Below are positions 8,547-15,542 of a stretch of 46,880 bases of DNA, piece after piece. The notes under the pieces were generated by a model, which searched no databases, was not told where the DNA came from, and was given only the letters and a program-made list of their open reading frames with translations. Every line of letters starts with the position of its first letter. Position 1 is the stretch's first letter. This DNA comes from JANMQK01 sp031370485 (GTDB lineage Bacteria; Acidobacteriota; Polarisedimenticolia; Gp22-AA2): assembly GCA_031370485.1 (NCBI GenBank), contig JANMQK010000023.1, positions 1 through 46,880 on the forward strand, read 5' to 3'. The position numbers and the translations under genes were made by a program.

Positions 8547-9004
8547 AGCTCGTACACCATCGCCACCTCGTCGCAGCGCTCGCGGCGGGGACAGAAGATA
8601 CAGTCGCGCCGCACTTTCTCGGGGAGGGCCTCGAGAGACGTCGGCCTGAAGCCCAGGCCTCCGAAAAAGCCGGGGCGCCGCGTGAGCGCGATCACCTTCT
8701 TCAGGCCCGATTCCCGGGCCTTGCCCAGGAGGGCCAGCGCGAGCAGCCGGCCGAACCCCCGGCCCGCGTGGGTACCGGCCACGGCCAGCGAGCGGATTTC
8801 CGCCAGCTCCGGGCCGTAGCGGTAAAGCGCGGCGAGGCCGACGAGCCTGTTGGTCTCCCCGGCCTCCTCGAGCAGCAGGAATTCGTCGAGTCGCCCCAGC
8901 ACATCGTCTCGGTCACGGGGCAGGAGATCGAGGGCGGCGACGTGCGGCGACATCAGTTCGAGCATCGCCTCGACATCCTGCGCCCGGGCCGGGCGTGGTG
9001 TCAT
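8543..9004 (-). CDS. argA: Short N-acetylglutamate synthase (GNAT family, S-NAGS type)
   Basis: GNAT acetyltransferase of 153 aa that most likely makes N-acetylglutamate from acetyl-CoA and glutamate, the first step of arginine synthesis. The acetyl-CoA loop is visible as THAGRGFGRLLALALLGKA (about residues 80-98), followed by LTRRPGFFGGLGF. The C-terminus has the Cys pattern CIFCPRRERCDEVAMVYEL, characteristic of short NAGS proteins such as those found alone or fused to ArgH. It lacks the amino-acid-kinase domain of classical ArgA. Its ATG overlaps the argH stop (ATGA) and its own stop overlaps the argJ GTG. That position directly after argH matches the order in fused ArgH(A) proteins. The NAGS assignment rests on motifs and context. 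Confidence 0.88.
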   Translation of the reverse strand: MTPRPARAQDVEAMLELMSPHVAALDLLPRDRDDVLGRLDEFLLLEEAGETNRLVGLAALYRYGPELAEIRSLAVAGTHAGRGFGRLLALALLGKARESGLKKVIALTRRPGFFGGLGFRPTSLEALPEKVRRDCIFCPRRERCDEVAMVYEL

Positions 9005-10413
9005 CCGCGGTCTCCCGCCCTGCCGCGCGGCGGGCTCGCGGAGCCCGCCAGGTCGTCGCCGAGCCGCTCGATGGCCTCCCGCACGCGCGCGGGCGAGGTC
9101 CCCCCTTCGGCGCCGCGGCGCTCGAGCGCGTCCGGCGTCGCGAAGAGACGCCCGGCCGCCGCGCCGAGACCCGGGTGGAGGGCGTTCCAGTCGGCGGCTT
9201 GCAAGGCGTCGAGCGGAACACCCCGGTCCTCGGCGAGCCGCACTGCGCGTCCCACCGCCTCGTGGGCGTCGCGAAAGGACATCCCCTCGCGGCACAGATG
9301 GTCGGCGATTTCCGTGGCGTAGAGCCCGGGCGAGGAGGCGGCACGCCGCATCGCCTCTACGCGGACCGACACGTGCCGCATGAGAAGCGCGGCGATCTCG
9401 AGCGCCTCGAGCGCGGCGTCCACCGCGCCAAAGAGCAGCCGCTTGTCCTCCTGGAGGTCGCGGTTGTACCCGGAGGGCAGCCCCTTGAGAATCGCGAGCA
9501 TCGCGACCGGCGCGCCGATGAGCGCCGCCCCGCGCGCTCGCAGGAGCTCGGCCGGGTCGGGGTTTTTCTTCTGGGGCATCAGGCTGCTCCCGGTCGACGC
9601 CGCGTCCGACAGCAGGAGGAAGCCGAACTCCTCCGTCGCGAACAGGACGATGTCCTCCCCCAGTTGGGAGAGATGCACCCCCAGGAGCGCCAGGTCGGAG
9701 AGTATCTCGGCGACGAAATCGCGATCGGACACGGCGTCCAGGCTGTTCGCCGTCGGCCGGGCGAACCCCAGCCGCTCCGCGAGCCGCCGGCGATCGACCG
9801 GGAGTGACGTGCCGGCCAGGGCGCCGCTTCCGAGCGGGCAGGCGTCGGCGCGCCCGGCCGCGTCGCGAAGACGCGAGGCGTCGCGCGCGAAGCGCTCGGA
9901 GTGCGCCATGAGAAAGTGCCCGAAAAGAATAGGCTGCGCCCTCTGGAGATGCGTGTAGCCGGGCATCGGAGTGTCGCCGTCCCGGCGGGCCAGGTCGAGC
10001 AGCGCGGCGCGGAGCCCCACGAGCCCCGTGCCCAAGGCGGCCGCCGCCTCCCGGGTCCAGAGGCGCAGGTCGGTCGCCACCTGGTCGTTGCGCGAGCGGC
10101 CCGCGTGGAGCTTGCGGGCCACGGGGCCCGCCCTTTCCGTCAGCTTCGCCTCGACAAAGGTGTGCACGTCCTCCCAGCCGCCGTCGAGAAAAGCGGGGGC
10201 CGAGGCGGCCTGCTCTCCGATCCAGCGCAGCCCCGCGACGATCGTCTCCCGCTCGGCCCGTGTGAGCGCCCCGGCCTTCTCGATCTCCTCCGCCCAGGCC
10301 TCGCTGGCCCGGAGCTCGTGCGGCAGGAGGCGCCGGTCGACTCCGAACGATTCTCCGAACCGCTCGAAACGGGGCTCGGGGCCCTCGCGGAAGCGCCCTC
10401 CCCAGAGCGTCAT
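9001..10413 (-). CDS. argH: Argininosuccinate lyase
   Basis: Cleaves argininosuccinate to arginine and fumarate, the last step of the pathway. The protein is 470 aa and belongs to the fumarase/aspartase superfamily. The superfamily signature GSSLMPQKKNPDPAE lies near residues 271-285 and carries the mobile catalytic loop Ser. Other ArgH motifs are LWGGRF at the N-terminus, HAGRSRNDQVATDLRLW and PGYTHLQRAQP (with the catalytic His region). The start ATG overlaps the argG stop by 4 nt and its stop overlaps the next gene by 4 nt. The C-terminus ends in a short Arg/Gly/Ala-rich tail of about 15 residues. The assignment is secure. Confidence 0.97.
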   Translation of the reverse strand: MTLWGGRFREGPEPRFERFGESFGVDRRLLPHELRASEAWAEEIEKAGALTRAERETIVAGLRWIGEQAASAPAFLDGGWEDVHTFVEAKLTERAGPVARKLHAGRSRNDQVATDLRLWTREAAAALGTGLVGLRAALLDLARRDGDTPMPGYTHLQRAQPILFGHFLMAHSERFARDASRLRDAAGRADACPLGSGALAGTSLPVDRRRLAERLGFARPTANSLDAVSDRDFVAEILSDLALLGVHLSQLGEDIVLFATEEFGFLLLSDAASTGSSLMPQKKNPDPAELLRARGAALIGAPVAMLAILKGLPSGYNRDLQEDKRLLFGAVDAALEALEIAALLMRHVSVRVEAMRRAASSPGLYATEIADHLCREGMSFRDAHEAVGRAVRLAEDRGVPLDALQAADWNALHPGLGAAAGRLFATPDALERRGAEGGTSPARVREAIERLGDDLAGSASPPRGRAGDRG

Positions 10414-11732
10414 CGGCGTGCCGCGGCGGCGACCGCGGCGCCGCGCCGGGAAGTCGCGAGAGCCCGTTTCGGCGGAGCCTCGGCGGCTTTCAGCCGGCCG
10501 GCCTCGGGGACGGCGTCCCGGAGCGGCGCGGCCGGGCCGAACCGCGCGGCGCGCACCGCCAGCGGCAGGCCGAGGAGGCCGATGAACCCCTCCGCGTCGG
10601 CGGGACGGTAGCCGGTCATCGTGAAGCCTCCGAGCGCGGCATCGTAGAGCGACTGCGGCGAGCGCCGCGCCACCGCCGTCGCCTTCCCCTTGAAGAGCCG
10701 GACCCGCACCTCTCCCGAGGTCGTCCGGAGGGCGCTCGCGACGAACGCGTCGAGGGCCTCGCGAAGCGGCGTGAACCACTGCCCGCCATAGACCAGATCG
10801 GCGTAGCGCAATGAGACCTGCTGGAGGAAGCGCGCCGTCTCGCGATCGAGAGTCAGGCTCTCGAGCGCCCGGATGGCCTCGACCAGCACGGTGCCGCCCG
10901 GCGTCTCGTAGACCCCGCGCGACTTCATGCCGACCAGCCGGTTCTCAACCAGGTCGACCCTTCCGACCCCGTGCCGGCCTGCCACGCCGTTCAGGGCCGC
11001 GACCAGGCGGGCCGGACTGAGGGGGACGCCATCGAGGCTCGCGGGGCGTCCCTCCTCGAACCCAATCGTGACTTCCTCGGGTTGGTCGGGTGCGCTGTCG
11101 GGCCCGGCCGTCATGAGGAAGATCCCCTCGTCGGGAGCGGTGGCGGGGTCTTCGAGCGGCCCGCCCTCGTGGCTGCAGTGCCAGAGGTTGCGGTCGCGCG
11201 AGTAGAGCTTCGCGGAGGTCACCGGGACCGGGATTCCCCGCGCGGCGGCGTATGCCAGCGCGTCCTCGCGCGAGCTGATGCTCCACTCCCTCCAGGGAGC
11301 CACGACGCGGAGCTGCGGCGCCAGCGCGCGGTAGGTGAGCTCGAAACGGACCTGGTCGTTCCCCTTGCCCGTACACCCGTGGGCCACGCCGTCCGCCCCG
11401 AGCGCCAGCGCGATCTCGACCTGGCGCCGGGCGATGAGCGGCCGCGCGAGCGCCGTCCCGAGCAGGTACGAGTGTTCGTACACGGCGCCGCCAAGGAGCG
11501 CGGGAAAGATGTAGTCGCGCGCGAACTCCTCTTTCAGATCTTCCACCAGGAACTCGTCCGCCCCGGAGGCGATCGCCTTCGGACCGAGCCCGGAAAGCTC
11601 CTCCCCCTGGCCGACGTCCGCCGCGAAGGCGATGACCCGGCAGCGGTAGGTCTCTTTCAGCCAGGGACCGATGATGGAGGTGTCGAGACCTCCGGAGTAG
11701 GCGAGCACCACCGAGCGGAGCGTCTGGGTCAT
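10410..11732 (-). CDS. argG: Argininosuccinate synthase
   Basis: ATP-dependent condensation of citrulline and aspartate to argininosuccinate. The N-terminal ATP pyrophosphatase P-loop is VVLAYSGGLDTSI (residues 8-20). The citrulline/aspartate-binding stretch HGCTGKGNDQVRFEL and the RDRNLWHCSHEGG segment are clear. At 440 aa it is about 40 residues longer than typical single-domain ArgG. The excess is a C-terminal Ala/Arg/Pro-rich tail (APPKRALATSRRGAAVAAAA) that looks disordered and carries no recognisable domain. Its ATG overlaps the argD stop as ATGA. Function is secure; the tail may be lineage-specific. Confidence 0.97.
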   Translation of the reverse strand: MTQTLRSVVLAYSGGLDTSIIGPWLKETYRCRVIAFAADVGQGEELSGLGPKAIASGADEFLVEDLKEEFARDYIFPALLGGAVYEHSYLLGTALARPLIARRQVEIALALGADGVAHGCTGKGNDQVRFELTYRALAPQLRVVAPWREWSISSREDALAYAAARGIPVPVTSAKLYSRDRNLWHCSHEGGPLEDPATAPDEGIFLMTAGPDSAPDQPEEVTIGFEEGRPASLDGVPLSPARLVAALNGVAGRHGVGRVDLVENRLVGMKSRGVYETPGGTVLVEAIRALESLTLDRETARFLQQVSLRYADLVYGGQWFTPLREALDAFVASALRTTSGEVRVRLFKGKATAVARRSPQSLYDAALGGFTMTGYRPADAEGFIGLLGLPLAVRAARFGPAAPLRDAVPEAGRLKAAEAPPKRALATSRRGAAVAAAARR

Positions 11733-13006
11733 GCGGTCTCTCCACGAAGGACGGATCCTAGGGTTGTGGCGAACTGCTCGAGAAGACCAGGGTCGATGGT
11801 GTAGGGAGGCAGGAGGCGAAGGACCTCCCCGCGGCACGAGCCCACGAGGTACCCCCTGCCGCGCAGCGCCGCGACGACGGGCGCCGCGGGACAATTGAGC
11901 TCGATGCCGATCATGAGGCCCCGCCCCCGGACCTCGCGGATCGCGGGGAGGGCGGCGGCGAGATCGCGCAGCGCCGCCAGGGCGCGCTGGCCCGTGCCGC
12001 GCACCCGCGCGAGGAGGTCCTCCTCCTCGACGACCGCCAGGAACTCGAGCGCCGCCCGGCAGGCCAGCGCCCCCCCTCCGAATGTCGAACCGTGCGCTCC
12101 AGCGCCGAGGATGCCCGCCGTCTCCTCGCTTCCCAGGAGGGCGCCGAGCGGCAGCCCGCCGCCGAGCGGCTTCGCGACGCAGACGAGGTCCGGCATCACA
12201 CCGTGCTCCTGAAACGCGAACCAGCGGCCCGTCCGGCCGAGCCCGCACTGCACCTCGTCGAAGACCAGCAAAGCGCCGGCGGCATCGCAGGCGGCGCGCG
12301 CCGCGGCGAGGAACGCCGGCTCGAGGAAGCGCACGCCCCCTTCCCCCTGGACCGGCTCGATCAGGAGGGCAGCGGTGTCCGGCCCGACGGCCCTCCGCAG
12401 GGCCTCCGTGTCGCCGGGCGGGACGAAACGCACGCCCGGGACCAGCGGCTCGAACGGGGCGCGGTAGGACTCCTGCGACGTGACCGAGAGGGCGCCGAGG
12501 GTCCGTCCGTGAAACCCCTGGAGCAGCGCGACGAGACCGGCACGTCCCTCCTCGCCCCGTGCGCGGGCCCGGGCCCGCGCCAGCTTGATGGCGGCCTCGA
12601 TGGCCTCCGTCCCGCTGTTGCAGAAAAAAACCCGGGGAAGGCCGGAAATCTCCGCGAGCCGCGCGGCAAGGGCCCCCTGCAGCGGATGGTGGTACAGGTT
12701 CGAGCAATGAATGAGCCGCCCGGCCTGATCGGCGATGGCGGCCACCATGCGCGGATGGGCGTGTCCGAGGGCGTTGACGGCGATCCCGCCGATGAGGTCC
12801 ACGTACTCGCGCCCCTCGGTGTCCCACACCCGGCAGCCCAACCCTTTTTCGAGGACCAGCCCGGGCCGCGGGTAGGTCGGGTAGAGGTGGCGCGTCCCGA
12901 GCGCCAGGATCGCCTCGGTGGCGGGCCCGGCCATCGCCGCGGGAGTCCCGTCCCGCCTTGCGGCGGCGGCCAGGCCCGCGGCCCCATCCGAATGCTCTCT
13001 CTTCAT
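11729..13006 (-). CDS. argD: Acetylornithine aminotransferase
   Basis: PLP-dependent class III aminotransferase that converts N-acetylglutamate semialdehyde to N-acetylornithine; family members may also act as succinyldiaminopimelate aminotransferase. The protein is 425 aa. The PLP Lys lies in VCVAKPLGGGLPLGA (Lys near residue 279), the cofactor Asp in LVFDEVQCGLGRTG, and the phosphate-binding stretch is CNSGTEAIEAAIKLAR. The N-terminal about 25 residues are poorly conserved, so an internal ATG (MAGPATEAI) is possible, but the ATG at 13006 has an AGGAC-like site upstream. A 40-nt gap to argB is the only non-overlapping junction in the arg cluster. Confidence 0.94.
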   Translation of the reverse strand: MKREHSDGAAGLAAAARRDGTPAAMAGPATEAILALGTRHLYPTYPRPGLVLEKGLGCRVWDTEGREYVDLIGGIAVNALGHAHPRMVAAIADQAGRLIHCSNLYHHPLQGALAARLAEISGLPRVFFCNSGTEAIEAAIKLARARARARGEEGRAGLVALLQGFHGRTLGALSVTSQESYRAPFEPLVPGVRFVPPGDTEALRRAVGPDTAALLIEPVQGEGGVRFLEPAFLAAARAACDAAGALLVFDEVQCGLGRTGRWFAFQEHGVMPDLVCVAKPLGGGLPLGALLGSEETAGILGAGAHGSTFGGGALACRAALEFLAVVEEEDLLARVRGTGQRALAALRDLAAALPAIREVRGRGLMIGIELNCPAAPVVAALRGRGYLVGSCRGEVLRLLPPYTIDPGLLEQFATTLGSVLRGETA

Positions 13007-13046
13007 GCCCCGTCCTCTCGCCGGGCCGGCGGAACGCCGCCCGGCC

Positions 13047-13826
13047 TCAAAGGGTCAGCCGCGTGCCCCGCCCGGCCGGCATTCCGCCCGCGGAAAGGAG
13101 GGCGGCATCGGTCCCCGGCAGGATCAGCACTTCGGAAACGCCGCCGTCGAGCGCCTCGCCGCAGGCCTCGAGCTTCGGCCGCATGCCGCCGCGCACGTCC
13201 CCCGATTCGATCATCCGCCGCGCCGCGCCGGCCTCGAGCCGGTGGACGACCGCGCCGCCTGCGTCGAGCACTCCATCCACGTCGGTCAGGAAGACAAGCG
13301 TCGCGGCGCCCAGCGCCCGGGCCACGGCCGCGGCCATCTGGTCCGCGTTCACGTTCAGCCAGCCTCCCGAGGCGGAGAGCGCCAGGGGCGCCACCACCGG
13401 CAGGAACCCGGCGTCCAGGAGGTGCCGCAGGAGCGCGGGACGGACGACGTCGACCCGCCCGACATGGCCGAGGTCGACACCGTTCGCCTGGCCGAGTTTC
13501 TCCGCGACCGCCAGGGCGCCGTCCCCCCCCGCGACACCCACGGCCTGCGCGCCCGCGGCCGCGAGGGACGCCACCAGCGTCTTGTTCACCCATCCCGCGA
13601 GGACCATCAGGACGATCTCGAGCGTGGCGTCGTCGGTGACCCGCAGCCCCTCCTCGAAGCGCGGGCTGAGCCCGCAGCGGCGCGCCACCTCCGACACGCG
13701 CCGCCCTCCCCCATGCACGACGACGGTCGGGCCCTGCGCGGCCCCCCGGACCACTTCCAGGCAAAGCGCGGCCGCGCGCCGGGGATCGTCGAGAAGCGTG
13801 CCGCCGATCTTGATCACGCGCGTCAT
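13047..13826 (-). CDS. argB: Acetylglutamate kinase
   Basis: Phosphorylates N-acetylglutamate using ATP; usually the committed, sometimes arginine-inhibited step. The protein is 259 aa, amino-acid kinase fold. The Lys of VIKIGGTLLDD and the glycine-rich VVVHGGGRRVSEVARRCG bind ATP and substrate. Further family motifs are GLRVTDDATLEIVLMVLAG, NVNADQMAAAVARALGA and FLTDVDGVLD. The short N-terminus lacks the extra helix that forms the arginine-sensitive hexamer in some bacteria, so feedback inhibition by arginine is not indicated by the sequence. The start overlaps the argC stop (ATGA). Both argJ and argC are canonical, so a LysW-type aminoadipate role is unlikely. Confidence 0.95.
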   Translation of the reverse strand: MTRVIKIGGTLLDDPRRAAALCLEVVRGAAQGPTVVVHGGGRRVSEVARRCGLSPRFEEGLRVTDDATLEIVLMVLAGWVNKTLVASLAAAGAQAVGVAGGDGALAVAEKLGQANGVDLGHVGRVDVVRPALLRHLLDAGFLPVVAPLALSASGGWLNVNADQMAAAVARALGAATLVFLTDVDGVLDAGGAVVHRLEAGAARRMIESGDVRGGMRPKLEACGEALDGGVSEVLILPGTDAALLSAGGMPAGRGTRLTL

Positions 13827-14854
13827 GATGGGAGCCCCTCCGCCTCCGGGCGGCCGTACATCAAATTGAGATTCTGGACGGCCTGACCGGCGGCGCCCTT
13901 AATAAGGTTGTCGATGACCGAGACCACGACCGCCGTGCGTCCCGGTGAATCGACAATCCAGCCGATGTCACAGCGGTTGGTGCGGGACGCTCCTTGCAGA
14001 TCGGGCCAGCGCCCCTCGCCAAGGATTCTCACGAACGGCGAGCCCTCATAGGCGCGGGCGTACGCCCCCGCCAGGTCGGCCCCGCCCACCCCCGGCCCCA
14101 GCCGGACGTACGACGTCGCCATCAGCCCGCGCGACACCGGCAGGAGGTGCGGGACGAACAGGAACTCCCGCCCCGCGCCGAAGCCGAGAGCCTGGAGGAT
14201 CTCCGGAACGTGGCGATGGCGCAGGTCCCCGTAGGGGCGGAGGTTTTCGTTCACTTCTGCAAACAGGTAGGCCGCCTCGACCTTCCGCCCGGCGCCCGTG
14301 ACCCCCGACTTGGCGTCCACGATCACCCCCTGGCGCGGGTCGAGAAGCCCGCTGTCCGCGAGCGGCAGGAGCGCGAGCAGGACCGCCGTCGGGTAGCACC
14401 CGGGATTGGCGACCAGCGTCGCCTCGGGCAGACGCGCCGCCTCGCGCTCGGCGAGACCGTAGAGGGCCTGGTCGAGAAGACCGGGGTGAGGATGATCAAA
14501 TCCACAGTGCGCCGCATAGTGCGACCGATCGCGGACGCGGAACGCACCGGAAAGATCCACGACCCTCGTGCCGCGCCCCAGGAACTCCGGGGCGAGATCG
14601 GCGGAGACCCGATCGGGAAGCGCCAGGATCACGGCTGCGGGAGGCGACTCGAGAAGCGACGGGGAATAGGGCTCGGCGCGCATGCCGCGCGCGGTGCTGT
14701 TCGGCTGGACCGCCTGCAGGTCCCTGGGCTGTGACCCCGGCGAGGCGAGCACCCTCTCCAGGCGGAAAAACGGGTGCCGGCGGAGCAGGCCGACCGCCTC
14801 GATCCCCGAGTAGCCGGTCCCTCCCACGACCCAGACGGCCGGGGATTGGTTCAC
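13823..14854 (-). CDS. argC: N-acetyl-gamma-glutamyl-phosphate reductase
   Basis: NADPH-dependent reduction of acetylglutamyl phosphate to the semialdehyde. The protein is 343 aa. The N-terminal Rossmann motif is VVGGTGYSGIEAVGLLRRHP. The catalytic Cys lies in VANPGCYPTA (about residue 151), and the catalytic His region is HRHVPEILQALG followed by FVPHLLPVSRG. The GTG start at 14854 overlaps the argR stop (GTGA). No better start exists, because upstream in-frame codons would run deep into argR. This couples pathway enzyme synthesis directly to the regulator. Confidence 0.96.
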   Translation of the reverse strand: MNQSPAVWVVGGTGYSGIEAVGLLRRHPFFRLERVLASPGSQPRDLQAVQPNSTARGMRAEPYSPSLLESPPAAVILALPDRVSADLAPEFLGRGTRVVDLSGAFRVRDRSHYAAHCGFDHPHPGLLDQALYGLAEREAARLPEATLVANPGCYPTAVLLALLPLADSGLLDPRQGVIVDAKSGVTGAGRKVEAAYLFAEVNENLRPYGDLRHRHVPEILQALGFGAGREFLFVPHLLPVSRGLMATSYVRLGPGVGGADLAGAYARAYEGSPFVRILGEGRWPDLQGASRTNRCDIGWIVDSPGRTAVVVSVIDNLIKGAAGQAVQNLNLMYGRPEAEGLPS

Positions 14855-15303
14855 GCGACGAGCGACCGGATACGCTGCACGATCCTGTCCGCCGAGGCGT
14901 GGTCCGCCGCGGCCACGAACACCGTGTCGTCCCCCGCTATGGAGCCGATGACCTCGTCCCAGCGGGCGAAGTCGATCGCGACCCCCAGGGTATGGGCGTG
15001 GCCTGGTTCCGTCTTGATCACGGCCAGCGAGCCCGCGGCGGCGACCGATCGGACGAACTCCCTGAGGATGTGCTTGGACTGCTGTTGCGAGGACTCCGCC
15101 GCCTCCCGCGGATCGCCGGGCAGTGCGTAGCCCCCCGGCCCCCGGATGACCCCGAGCTCGCGGAGATCGCGGGACAGCGTCGCCTGGCTGACGCGGATCC
15201 GCTCGCCGCGCAACCGGCGCACCAGCTCTTTCTGCGAGGAGATCCCCCCGGAACCGATCAGGCTGGCGATCCGCTCCTGCCGGAAGCGGCGCATCACGAC
15301 CAT
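14851..15303 (-). CDS. argR: Arginine repressor ArgR/AhrC
   Basis: Arginine-responsive hexameric repressor. The protein is 150 aa, standard length. The N-terminal winged helix-turn-helix (about residues 1-70) has the recognition region VSQATLSRDLRELGV. The C-terminal oligomerisation/arginine-binding domain includes GSIAGDDTVFVAA, where the DD pair binds arginine in known ArgR structures. The ATG at 15303 has a GGAGG ribosome site; an in-frame ATG four codons downstream has a poorer one. It is the first gene of the operon and lies behind a promoter overlapped by ARG-box-like sites, so it probably represses itself together with argCBDGH-argA-argJ. Confidence 0.95.
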   Translation of the reverse strand: MVVMRRFRQERIASLIGSGGISSQKELVRRLRGERIRVSQATLSRDLRELGVIRGPGGYALPGDPREAAESSQQQSKHILREFVRSVAAAGSLAVIKTEPGHAHTLGVAIDFARWDEVIGSIAGDDTVFVAAADHASADRIVQRIRSLVA

Positions 15304-15340
15304 CGTCCTCCATCGCTAGGTCGGCCCGACCGGCCCGATC

Positions 15341-15374
15341 GATAAATATTCATGACGGCGAAATTTTATTCATT
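15341..15374. promoter_or_regulatory. Tandem ARG-box-like operator
   Basis: Two AT-rich elements stand out in GC-rich sequence. On the minus strand they read AATGAATAAAATTT (15374-15361) and ATGAATATTTATC (15353-15341). Both fit half or imperfect versions of the ARG box (TnTGAATnnnnATTCAnA), centred about 20 bp apart as expected for paired ArgR sites. The upstream one covers the -10 and the other lies just downstream, so binding should block transcription. Confidence 0.6.
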
Positions 15375-15390
15375 TGCCGCCCCCCGTCAA
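15363..15390 (-). promoter_or_regulatory. Sigma70-like promoter of the arg operon
   Basis: On the minus strand TTGACG (15390-15385), a 16-nt spacer and TAAAAT (15368-15363) form a good sigma70-type promoter. It points into argR, whose start lies 60 nt beyond the -10. The -10 hexamer lies inside the first ARG-box-like palindrome. Confidence 0.65.
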
Positions 15391-15542
15391 GCCCTTACGG
15401 AGGAATTATTTTCAAAGACCGCAGGAGACGACGGGCGCGCAGGGCGGCGGCGCACTCTTCGCCCCCTTGCCACCGCCTGGGTTTCGGAGTAGAACCGGGC
15501 GTTCGCGTCTCCACAGGGTCCGTCATCATGGAGAGAAGCGCC

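Noticed and set aside
13047..13826. LysZ-type (LysW-aminoadipate) kinase instead of ArgB
   Set aside because: No lysW gene is present, and canonical argC, argJ and a NAGS lie in the same operon.
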